Assembly: GCF_036588685.1 (NCBI RefSeq)
Contig: NW_026963312.1
Span: 496,001-560,000 of the forward strand
DNA: 64,000 bases
Reading direction: 5' to 3'
Origin: Mytilus trossulus
Taxonomy: Eukaryota > Mollusca > Bivalvia > Mytilida > Mytilidae
Numbering within the stretch: position 1 is the first letter of the stretch; each line of letters opens with the position of its first letter. Position numbers and translations under genes: made by a program. A model generated the notes under the pieces. It made no database searches. It saw only the letters and a program-made list of their open reading frames with translations, and was not told where the DNA came from. Shown here piece after piece: positions 34,291 to 44,221 of the stretch.

Positions 34291-35260
34291 TTTCAGTAGT
34301 GTAATTACAATATGCTTAAATGTAGTGGTGGAGTCTTAAACTAACGTCAGAATAATAATCTAATTTGATTTTTTTCTTGCAATGATTCAAATTGTTTTGG
34401 TGAAAAATAAATACGTTATACCTTTAAATTGTCCTTTTTAGGGAGGCTTGTCAAGAAAAGTAAATCAGATTTAAAGCGTTTTATCAAATGGAACACCGTT
34501 GTAAGGTATGTGACCTACAACCAAAAATCAGATGACTTTACAGTGATAGCGGAAGAACTTAAAACAGGTCGCACATTCGAAAGCAAATTTACACACGTTA
34601 TCGTTGCTAGTGGAATATTCAATAATCCGAACAAACCAACTTTTGATGGCATTGATACTTTTCCTGGACGAATAATTCATTCGCATGACTTCCGGGATGC
34701 TGCACAGTTCAAAGGTCAACGTGTGTTGGTTGTTGGAGCTAGTTATTCTGCGGAAGATGTATCATTACAATGTTTGAAATTTGGAGCAAAAAGTATTGTC
34801 ACATCTTATAGGTCGAAACCAATGAACTTTAATTGGCCAGCTGGAATTGAAGAACGACCATTAATAAAGAAAATTGATGGAAAAGTGATCAACTTTATCG
34901 ACGGTAGTTCGGCGGAAGTAGATTCAATAATTCTGTGTACAGGTTACAAATACAGTTTCCCGTGCCTGGACGACAGTTTACGTCTGGTGTCAACGCTGTC
35001 GGTGTATCCTGCTGGTTTATACAAGGGATCCCTCTGGTTGAATGGTGGTAACAGAAAGTTGTTTTACATGGGAACCCAGGACCAGTACTTCTCCTTCACA
35101 ATGTTTGATGCACAGGGACTATGGATATCTAGGTACAACATCTTTATAATTATGTCGCAAAGCGAAATCGAAAAAGAAAATCATACACTCCTTACAATGT
35201 CTATATTACATTAAAAATTCCGGACCTATTTGTTGATACCCTAAGATTTTTAATCTTTAA

Positions 35261-36692
35261 GCCCCAATCCCACTAGACCACGATTGCACCACACTCACCG
35301 CAATCTAAAATGAATTCAGTTCGTGGTGATGTTGCGGTATAAGCGGCATGCAAATATAAATGGTCGTTGCTTTCACTACGCTTCTACAACGATCCCTCTA
35401 CGATTATACCACGTTCTTATCGCGCTTATTCTGCTAACCCCACTACGTTTATCAAGATATTTTTACGCTAATCACGTTCTCACTACGACCAAACCACGAG
35501 TTATCCGATTGCAGCACGATCTTACCACGCTTCTATTGCGATTATAGATAGTTTTTATCACGATTATACTGCGTTCATACCGCGATCTTACTACGTTCTC
35601 AGCAATTACGTCAATATCGTGTTCCATATCAATACAGTTCCATTCCTTCTATTTTGATTAACACGTAGATTTCTCGGAAACAATACAATCATGCCACATA
35701 AATGTACTAAAATACGTAGGGTGGTGGTAGTGGTTGATGTAGAGGCAGAGGGAGCTCTCAAATAGTAACGAATCTTGATCCAGCTGAGATGTCGGACCGA
35801 CGAATCCTACCTAAATTACAACCTATTGCTGGTCCATCAAGCTCAAATGACGATATTTTAGTGAACGATAGCAGAGATGACACAGCTGTGTCAATGGGTA
35901 GAGGAAGATGTGGTATGAGTGCCAATGAGACAATTCCCAATACAAGTAACAATTTATATATAAAAGTAAACCATTATAGGTCAAGGTACGGTCTTCAACA
36001 CGGAGCATTGGCTCACAACGAACAGCAAGCTATACAGGGCGTCACAATTTACGTGTGTAAAACCATTCAAACGGAAAAAACAACGGTCTAATCTATATAA
36101 ACACGAGAAGCATGGTTGAGCCGTTAGAGAAAATGGAGAAAAAATCCATAGTACATACAAACAAACAAATCCTGGAGAGATTTGATATATTTTATGTTAA
36201 AATGACTTTGAGAATGATTGTCGTAGTATGAACGTAGCGAGAGCGTGAAAAGAGCGTGATGAGGACGACAAGGGCGTGCTAGAATCGTACTGTGGTGTTG
36301 AACAGTTTGGTGCAAACGTGCTATGGTCGTATTTGCAGCGTAGTTGAGTCGCGATGAGAACGTAATGGTCGTAGTGAGGTCGAAATAACGTCGCTGTGAG
36401 ATATTACCGCAGTTTCACCGAAAAGAATCACACTTTTGCTACGCTCTCGCTATGATGGTACAGCGACCTTTGTGATCTAAGTGCGCTCTCATTGCGCTTC
36501 TACTACGACCTGATTTCACCACGACCGCACCAAGATTTCATGTTCAACGTTGGCCACGCTCATCATGATCTTGAAGACCTCACCACGTCCATGATACGAC
36601 CTTACTGCGATCTACACGATCGTACTACGGTCATCAAAATTTTAATTTTTTTACAGATCGAAGTGCGATCGTGGCCTAGTGGGAATGCAGTA
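35261..36692. mobile_element. MITE built of TACCACGATC-type words, probable TTAA TSD
   Basis: Inverted ends share TCCCACTAG(A/G)CCACGAT(T/C)GCAC (left from 35267, right to about 36684). TTAA flanks both sides (35257-35260 and 36693-36696), as in piggyBac/Kolobok-type insertion. Nearly all the interior is a degenerate 12-15-bp word, for example CTACGTTC, TACCACGATC and CACTACGACC, in one orientation on the left (35370-35610). It is complementary in the middle (36225-36400, CGTAGTGAGGTCG words) and forward again on the right (36430-36640). A repeat A copy (35905-36110) is nested inside. No transposase. It lies in intron 3 of gene B. Confidence 0.72.
35905..36110 (+). repeat. Dispersed repeat A (variant with CACGGAGC)
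   Basis: GAAGATGTGGTATGAGTGCC, AATGAGACAATTCCC, CACGGAGCATTGGCTCACAA and AACGGTCTAATCTATATAAA are readable. Inserted into the array MITE. Confidence 0.65.
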
Positions 36693-37217
36693 TTAAGCAA
36701 TTTATATTACAAAATGTATTACTCAATACCGTATGTCTTTAATGTTCTCCTAGTTTGTATCTTTTACGTATTCATCACATATTTTTTTATGAATTCATTT
36801 GTAGTATATTGATTTGTCTGTTGTTCTGTTTAGATGCAGTTGAATGTATTAAAGTGCTACTCTATTTTCCAATCAATTGTTAAAAACCGCATGTTGATCT
36901 CTGGATGACCATTTACAAAATATGCTTTAGCAAGCAAGGTTTGGACTTTTTGGATTCAGCATCTCCCTTCGCTTTCTCAAATTGTTGAATTCTGAAAATC
37001 AGAAGCCTGAGCAGCTTCAAAAATGCACACTTTTATTAACTTTCCATTCATGTAGTTTGACTGAAACCATTTGGATGGCTTGTGCAGATAACCACTATCT
37101 TACAATTGTATTCCTTAATATTGTTCAGATTTTGTATATATATATATATAATTCAAGAGTTTTTTCTAAAAATGAGGGTACTTTTTAGATAGCCTTCCAA
37201 ATACCGTTTCGATCTCT

Positions 37218-37264
37218 AACATCACTGCAGAGACATTTATTGTCGAAATCCGGATCTGGTGTAC
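37218..37264 (+). ncRNA. Hammerhead motif, first of the dimer
   Basis: Stem I AACATCA with TGGTGTA closes six pairs. Core CTGCAGA has C where A6 of CUGANGA is expected. Stem II GACA-TTTAT-TGTC and core GAAA are intact; stem III ATCCGGAT is self-complementary; cleavage site ATC. Compared with the copy at 23447 (ATGCGCAT), both sides of stem III changed together. The A6 change would be expected to reduce activity strongly. Confidence 0.6.
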
Positions 37265-37782
37265 TTAAAAAATATTGACACCTTTTGTTTGTGGCATAAC
37301 ATCGTGGCAACAGATATTTTTTTTTCTGTTTATTATTAAATTTATATAAAGATCCATTTTGTTACATCTTGTCATCAATTTTATTTGGCAATCGTAAATG
37401 TCTGTCAGCAGGGTTAAAGAACATCAGTTGTTTGACCTGTTAGTCAAATGCGTTTTGTTTACATATACTATTTCACTTTTTTGTCTTTTGGAAAATGTTG
37501 TTTGTGCTGTTTTTAGACCCTTCTACAACGAAATTTGTTTTACAAGCACACGTATAAAGATAGCAGTTTTTATCCAACACAATCATAGGTTTGAACGTAG
37601 TTTTCAATTTAGATTCGTTTATACTTTTTCGTTTGGGCTTGTATCATATTTTCCCTACGGTTTATATGATCCGTTCATCTTATTTTTATTCTTAAAATTC
37701 AATAGTTTATCTAAAAATTAGGGTACATTTTCAAAACATTAGGGTACTTTTTATTTGGCTTTCCAAATACCGTTTCGATCCC

Positions 37783-37829
37783 TAACATCACTGCGAAACA
37801 TTTATTGTCGAAATCCAGATCTAGTGTAC
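37783..37829 (+). ncRNA. Hammerhead motif, second of the dimer, degraded
   Basis: The order is AACATCA, CTGCGA-AACA (one base short at the core), TTTAT, TGTC, GAAA, stem III ATCCAGAT, then CTAGTGTA. Stem III and stem I can still pair mostly; the CUGANGA box is damaged. Confidence 0.5.
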
Positions 37830-39029
37830 TTAAAAATATTGACACCTTATGTTTGTAGCATAACATCGTGGCCACAGGTAATTTTTTTTCTGTTTAGTAT
37901 TAAATTTATATAAAGATCCATTTTGTTACATCTTGTGATAAAAAAATTTTGTCAATCGCAAATGGCTTCAGCAGGGTTAAAGAACATCAGTTGTTCGACC
38001 TGTTAGTCAAATGCGTTTTGTTTACATATTCTATTTCACTTTTTTTTGTCTTTTGGTAAATGTTGTTTGTGCTGTTTTTAGACCTTTCTACAACGAAATT
38101 TGTTTGACATGCACACGTATAAAAATAGCGGTTTTTATCCAACGCAATCATAGGTTTGAACGTAGTTTTCAAATAAGACTCGTTTATATATATCTTCTAG
38201 GAAGCAAATTTACAGATCTTATATATCTTCTAGGAATATATTCTTGTATTCATTATCAAACTTATCATTTAGGTTTATTACTGAAACTTTACCGAACGAA
38301 CCAAAGAGCATTAAAGAAATGAAGAAAGAGGAGCAAAAATGGGTACAAAGACGTAAAAACGTTGAAGATTGTCATGATGACATTGACATACAAGCCGATT
38401 TTATTCAAGATCTAAGCGACGGAACTGGATATCATTCAGATGCACCAAAGGCTGGAGCATTATTCCACAAGTGGGAGCATGATAAAATGGCGAATATAAT
38501 CACTTACAGAGACCAGCCATTTAAATCGGTATTTTCTGGTACTATGGCTGCTCAGCACAAACCATGGTTTCAGGACTTTGACGATTCAATTGCTTCCTTT
38601 GTCAAATAGGTAGAGCTACACAGTAAAATATATGAAATCCTATTCATGTTTAAATTAGGGAAAACTACATTTTGAGCAAGAAAACTGATCATTCATAATC
38701 TTGAGGATGTTTAGAATATAACAATGTGTTTAATATGTGTTCTAGGGTTTATCATATGATAATGTTCATTTCTTTTATAAAGATATACACATACAGTCCT
38801 CATGGTGTAACAGGACAGCATTACTCAAATATGTTTCATAGAGTTAATGTTCTTTGTATAGTTTTTGCATATTATATTATAAATACGTAAATGTTTTCCG
38901 GGTGCTTTTTTATATTTAGAACTTTAATAGCGGTATAAAAGAAATTTGATAAGATCGTAGGTTGTTATTGAATCTGCCTCTGAACCTACCAAGATGTGTG
39001 AAGGCTTCACTATACTAAATATATATAAG

Positions 39030-39200
39030 AAGATGTGGTATGAGTGTTAATGAGACAACTCTAAATCCCAGTCACAATTTGTAAAGTAAACCATTACAGA
39101 TCAAAGTAGACTTCGATTTTTATCACGGAGCCTTGGCTCACACCGAAATGAAAGCTGTAAAAAATGAGGAACGAAAAACTATTTAAGAAACCACATAGAC
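39030..39200 (+). repeat. Dispersed repeat A (CACGGAGC variant)
   Basis: AGAAGATGTGGTATGAGTGT, AATGAGACAACTCTAAATCC, CACGGAGCCTTGGCTCACAC are clear. It starts about 400 bp after the stop of gene B. Confidence 0.65.
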
Positions 39201-40690
39201 AAACGGCACCAACTAAACAGAAGATTCAAACAATTGCTGCGCGTTTAAACGTTTTAATAAACCGCAATAATAGTGTAAATCACTACTTAGAAAGACACAC
39301 TATAAAAAAATCAATTGAAATGGCTTAACTCAATCAAATGACATATTGACTAAAATGGACATACAGTGAACAGGTAAGCGAGTGTTCCAACTCTCCCTGA
39401 AACTGGAGCAGGGGTGTTACAGGACAGTTGAAATGTCATCTTCAAAACATTAAATTTTAAGTCTCTTCGGTGATGATCAAGATAAAACAGCTGAAAATCA
39501 CAAACCTAGTCTAAATGAAAGTCATTGTTTAAAACAATATTCAATTTTACGACAAATCAGAAGATGATGTACTCTTTTGTTGTTTCAATGAAAAACAGTA
39601 CACCGTTGCTCAATTGTCATTAATCGGTTAAGCGAAAAGAAATTCGGGTGACATACATGTACCAAAACAGAAAAAAAACATCAACCATGAGAGGAAAACA
39701 ACGGAACAGCAGAAACACTTTTAGCACTACTACAAAAACAAACGCCAGCATAATTAAAAACGGACTATATGATAACAACTGCCATATTCATGACTTTTAC
39801 AAGACATTTTAAGGACAAATTAATAGTAGGTTGAACGTATGTTTATGGCTAGCCGAAAACGTCCGCTTATATAGCACATTTATGAATACGTAACAAGAAT
39901 ACATTGCAAATAAAATAATGAACACACATTAAAGAGAAATACATAAATAAGTAATATGATAGTACACCTCAACATGCAAAGCACAGAATTATACCTTTCA
40001 CACACTGTACACCATAATATAATCATAAAATGTGCGTCACACGAATGTACTAAAATGTGCCCAAAAATGTAACTGCATTTTATACGTTACACGATACACA
40101 TATTGATTACAATCTGAATGCAGTTATAGTAAATACAAATTATAGGCCAGAGCACCTGACAATGATGAACAGCCTTGATATAACTTGACCTGAATGATAT
40201 TCGAAATACCAGGTAAAATATCATCAAATTAAAGAAATTCACGAAGACCAGTTGTTTACCACAGATCATTTACTTTGAGGAAATCATTTCAAATGAATAG
40301 ATGTGTAAAAGTTTATAATAAACCACAAAACATTCTATCGAGAAAGGGTCTTATCAGGTTTCCACAATTAAAGATAATATATTGTATAGATTAAAGAAAA
40401 TATATTTGATCGAAGCATGCAATATATATGAATCATCAAATCATTCATTAACAAAGCAATAATAGAATACACTTGTGATTGCAGACAAATGTATGAATGC
40501 ATATGATAATGCATTTGACATATACACAGTGATACATTGAAAAACATATAGAATCTAGACAAAAAATGAAATAACCAATTATTTGCAATAATACTAGTAG
40601 GTTATGCAAGGATTATTTATAAAATGATGAAGCAAAAGCTTGCGTTTATTTCACAAAATGCGCATGTATCAGTTCTTATGATTTATATAT
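39201..40690. other. Non-coding stretch, little recognised
   Basis: A short piece of repeat J (ACTCTCCCTGAAACTGGAGC) is at about 39385-39430 and a family C-like phrase near 39765-39835. Otherwise AT-rich with no convincing gene or array. Confidence 0.3.
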
Positions 40691-40691
40691 A

Positions 40692-41460
40692 CACATGGAA
40701 AAAAGTATTGCAACACCTTAATGTTTTAAAACTTGAAAAATCAGCCTCTTTTTTTGGAAGAAATATAATAAAATGTTTGTATAATATTATTGAAACTTAG
40801 TTTATGATAACATTGGCATTGAAACAACAAAAAATGTTTGAAAAAAAAATATTTATGTAACCACAACTTTAATAACAAAATGAAGTGTTTTTTGTACAAA
40901 AAGATGCATTTTACATCTTTAACTGTAGTCGAACTTTAAAATGTCAGACATCTCAAAATTAATCTTCAGATGACTGTTCACATCATGGTTGACCGTTATA
41001 CGCAAGAGAAAAAGTACTTTGGGCGCAGCCTCCATTCAAACAGATAACCGCATCTAAACTTCTTCTGATTCCTGCCATCAAACGACTAATTTGTTGCTTA
41101 GGTAGCAGCAACCATTTCTGATGAAGGGCATTGTTCATTTCATGTTGTGTTTGAACTGGGGTGTCCTTTCGCGTACTTTTCGCCCAAAAGTGTCCCATAT
41201 ATGCTCGATATGGTTCAAATCCGAGCTACGATCGGGCCAAGGAAGATGAACCGAATTCCATTGGAACAATGGATATTTCTCCACGATGCTAATTTCCAAC
41301 TTTGGCGAGCTCTGCACTACATTGGATACGGGATTGTGTGCCTGTTCGTAAGCAAAGGTCTCCGAAATCGTCTTATCGCACGATAACCAGTAGCGATGAG
41401 TCGATCTAGAACAGTTCTTGTTAAAAGGCTCCTGTATGCTCACCACTCTCAAAACGACTT
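40692..41460 (-). pseudogene. Tc1/mariner transposase 3' half with one terminal repeat
   Basis: The terminus CACATGGAAAAAAGTATTGC begins at 40692 after TA. Read on the - strand, the catalytic core shows NGGCAQ at the end and upstream WPDRSSDLNHIEHIWDTFGR, the DDE/D-family block with the third acidic residue. Further N-terminal sequence needs a frameshift (near 41390) to give the RLIATGYR.IRRFRRP stretch. The copy stops abruptly at 41460, where Penelope-like 3' sequence begins. No N-terminal HTH part is present. Broken, not functional. Confidence 0.75.
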
Positions 41461-41990
41461 AAAACTGATGTTCATATGATGAAATCATAATCTTTCAGTC
41501 AGTTTAATTGAAGTCTGGAGCTGGCATGTCAGTTAACTGCTAGTAGGCTGTTGTTATTTATGTATTATTGTCATTTTGTTTATTTTCTTTGGTTACATCT
41601 TCTGACATCAGACTCAGACTTCTCTTGAACTGAATTTTAATATACGTATTGTTATGCTTTTACTTTTCTACATTGGTTAGAGGTATAGGGGAGGGTTGAA
41701 ATCTCACTAACATGTTTAACCCCGCCGCATTTTTGCGCCTGTCCCAAGTCAGGAGCCTCTGGCTTTTGTTAGTCTTATTTAAATTTTAGTTTCTTGTGTA
41801 CAATTTGGAAATTAGTATGGCGTTCATTATCACTGAACTAGTATATATTTGTTTAGGGGCCAGCTGAAGGACGCCCCCGGGTGCGGGAATTTCTCGCTAC
41901 ATTGAAGACCTGTTGGTAACCTTCTGCTGTTGTTTTTTTATTTGGTCCGGTTGTTGTCTCTTTGACACATTCCCCATTTCCATTCTGTCT
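41461..41990 (+). repeat. Solo Penelope-like 3' region (family B)
   Basis: Nearly identical to 26521-27060 from GATGTTCATATGATGAAATC to GACACATTCCCCATTTCCAT, but with no RT in front. It replaces the N-terminal half of the Tc1 copy at 40692-41460. Confidence 0.7.
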
Positions 41991-42029
41991 AAATTCTTCT
42001 AACATTTCAAAAATGATACTTATGTAAAA

Positions 42030-42240
42030 AAGAAGATGTGATATAAGTGCCAATTAGAGAACTCTGCAGAGGAACCCAAATGAAACAGAAATTAAAAACT
42101 ATAGATCACCACACGGCATTCAACAATGAACAAAGCCCACAACGGATAGCCAGCTTTAAGAGGTCACAAAATGGTAAATGTAAAACAATTCAAACGAGAA
42201 AACTAACGGCCTTGTTCATGTACAAAAATTAATGAGATTT
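42030..42240 (+). repeat. Dispersed repeat A
   Basis: AAGAAGATGTGATATAAGTG, CATTCAACAATGAACAAAGC and AACTAACGGCCTTGTTCATG are readable; this is one of the fuller A copies. Confidence 0.65.
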
Positions 42241-42324
42241 TTTTGAACACATGGACAAGCGACAACCATTGAATGACAGGCTTGGTCGGGACAGACACAT
42301 ACATAATGTGGCTGGGGTTAACAT

Positions 42325-43202
42325 CAGGGTTTCCGCTGGCGGTCGCCATTTTCGCAATTTGCAAAAAAATAATAATTGTGGCGATTCAAATTCGTCATTG
42401 GCGACAGAATTTGGCGAAAGAAATATATATAACGATTTATTTTCAGCCATCTTGTTTATTTACTTTGTTCGAGTTTCTCTGACTTTTCCGATCAGACAAT
42501 ACTCAGAATTCACCTTGAACTCGTTAAGATTTTGACAGAAAATCAATAATCAGCTGATTGCATTCATAGCTATCGACATCAAAGGACGAATTAAGAAAGG
42601 TGTTGATTGTATGATGTGACAAAATGATATGATTAAATGGCTTCTTTCACATGTCACAAAAGGGATTTATTGACCACTTTGCGACGCACATGTTTGAAGC
42701 AAATTTTTTACGCTTCCTCTCCTTCTTTTAATGATAGTGCAGAAAAGAAAATTGTTGTTATGACGAAAAATGTCCAAAAGCAAGAAAGGTCTCTGATTTA
42801 AAACTTTATCATTTAACTTTCATGTAGATCATTGATTTGAGTGGGTACTTCAAAGTCGTTTCAGTTCAAACGTGTTTCAAAGCATATAGTTTTACTTATG
42901 TACGATGGTCTAGAAAAGAAAACTGTCGTTATGAAAAAATCTATTCAAAAGGTTGGCATGAGAGTAACCCTTCAATGTAATGACTACACCTTACTCGAGG
43001 GATCAATTCCAAGTGATAAGATGCATCGTTTTGTTGTAAAAAACACTTCTTATTTAGGGGGGGGGGGGGGCTGGAAAAAAAGAAAATTTAAAATGAAAAA
43101 TATATTTGTGTTACTTGGCGAAAAAAATAATAAAGTGGCGAAAAATATATTATTTTGGCGAAAGAGGTGGCGAAAAAAATAATTGACCCAGGGGAAACCC
43201 TG
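42325..43202. mobile_element. hAT MITE with 8-bp TSD GTTAACAT
   Basis: Inverted ends CAGGGTTTCCGCTGG (42325) and the complement of CAGGGTTTCCCCTGG (to 43202) are flanked by the perfect 8-bp duplication GTTAACAT (42317-42324, 43203-43210), diagnostic of hAT. The host sequence is a repeat J copy that reads continuously once the element and one TSD are removed. Inside, near each end, are TGGCGA words (42335-42420; 43117-43180). There is a 12-G run near 43059-43070. The 113-codon open frame at 42841-43182 crosses the G run and the right end, so I do not treat it as a gene. Confidence 0.85.
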
Positions 43203-44054
43203 GTTAACATGTTATTAGGATCCCAATTCTCCTCTCCCCCTTACCTTGGACCGCAAAGTGGAAAGGGATTAATATAAGTTGCAAAACTTGTTTCCCAATC
43301 CACTATAAATAAATATGTTCAAACTAAACATTACAGCATAAGAACGAATCATAAAAAATCAGTTGAGAGAGGCTTAACTCATCAGGTGGATACAATCAGA
43401 AATGCTTCACAGAGTGGACGTGGTCGGGTTCTTCTATATCTCATACAACAACAAAAACAAACCCCACTAAGTACAGAATACAGATTTGGAAAAAACCCAG
43501 AAAAAACAAACACACCATAGATTAAATAAAACATACTCTCTATGATAAGAAAAAATTGCAAGGGTTCTACAGAACCCAGTGTCTCGCCTACTTTTGCTGC
43601 TCAACAAACATGAGTTAAAAAAATCAAAAACAATATTACCCTTGATACTATCTTTTGTTTGCAATGAAGTTTCTGTCAAAGTTTGGTAAAAATCCAGGAT
43701 AGTTTAAAAAAGTTATTAGAATTTAAAAAAGTTTAACCACAGAGTGAATATATTGATTCCTAGTAACAACAACTATGTCCATTTACAAGTAAAATACGGA
43801 AAAACATCAATTTTATTTTTACAAAATTTACTTGTGGATACTATCATATACAGCCATCGTAATGTAGGACTGAAATGTCTCGTTTTTTCGACAAAAATAA
43901 ACAAACAAATAAATAAATACGAGAAACAGTTAAAACAAATAATACTCCACAACTGAGAACACAATCCCAGACTTTTTAGCTAAAAGCAAGGGGTTTTTCA
44001 ATGAAGCATTTTGTTTAAAGCAAAAAAAGAAAAACATACAAGTTAAAGATATTG

Positions 44055-44215
44055 TGTTGTACAAGTTATTATCTTTTTTCTCAACAAAAATTGTACAAGT
44101 AATTACTGGTACAATTATATTTTTACAGGTAATAAATTGTATGATGGCATCATACAAGTAATTACTCATACAAAGTGTTTGTACAAGTAATAACCTGTAC
44201 AAAATAATTAAATGT
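44055..44215. repeat. GTACAAGTAATTAC word array
   Basis: The word TACAAGTAAT(T/A)AC and its complement occur about five times (for example 44092, 44151, 44188) with near-palindromic pairs such as TTGTACAA. The block ends a few bases from the 3' break of RT copy 3. Confidence 0.5.
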
Positions 44216-44221
44216 ACACGA

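Larger units (their letters stand above)
37165..38190 (+). repeat. Tandem dimer of a 565-bp hammerhead-bearing unit in gene B intron 3
   Basis: Unit 1 (about 37165-37735) and unit 2 (about 37736-38190, truncated) are direct repeats. Each starts GGGTACTTTTTA..GGCTTTCC-like, then a hammerhead motif. After it come TTGACACCTT, ATCCATTTTGTTACATCTTG, CAGGGTTAAAGAACATCAGT, AATGTTGTTTGTGCTGTTTT, TCTACAACGAAATTTGTTT and CAATCATAGGTTTGAACGTA. The layout, hammerhead then about 520 bp then hammerhead in the same orientation, is that of retrozyme or Penelope pseudo-LTR dimers. The frames covering it are repeat-derived. Confidence 0.75.
32669..38609 (+). pseudogene. FMO gene B: Tmm-type monooxygenase, one-base insertion in exon 1
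   Basis: Exons are 32669-32826, 33481-33645, 34442-35132 and 38273-38609. Exons 2-4 match genes A and C exactly in length (165/691/337), with GT/AG junctions and open frames. Exon 1 is 158 bp instead of 157: after GTATCATT there are five Gs (32699-32703) where the frame needs four. This shifts the FAD motif GAGPCG and leads to a TGA soon after. Ignoring that base, the product would be 449 residues with FPGRIIHSHDF, VVGASYSAED, CTGY and the same C-terminus. About 22 residues differ from gene A over the roughly 230 of exon 3, mostly conservative, so the gene was under constraint until recently. Either a young pseudogene or a homopolymer error. Intron 3 holds the MITE 35261-36692 and the hammerhead dimer 37165-38190. 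Confidence 0.85.

Noticed and set aside
36124..36812. Frames within the TACCACGATC array
   Set aside because: Repeat-derived, no motif, lying in an intron of gene B.
37398..38322. Two similar hydrophobic frames of 107 and 103 codons
   Set aside because: They are the same stretch of a non-coding 565-bp tandem unit, and the second runs across the acceptor of gene B exon 4.
42841..43182. 113-codon open frame
   Set aside because: Inside a hAT MITE, crossing a G homopolymer and the right inverted end; no domain recognised.
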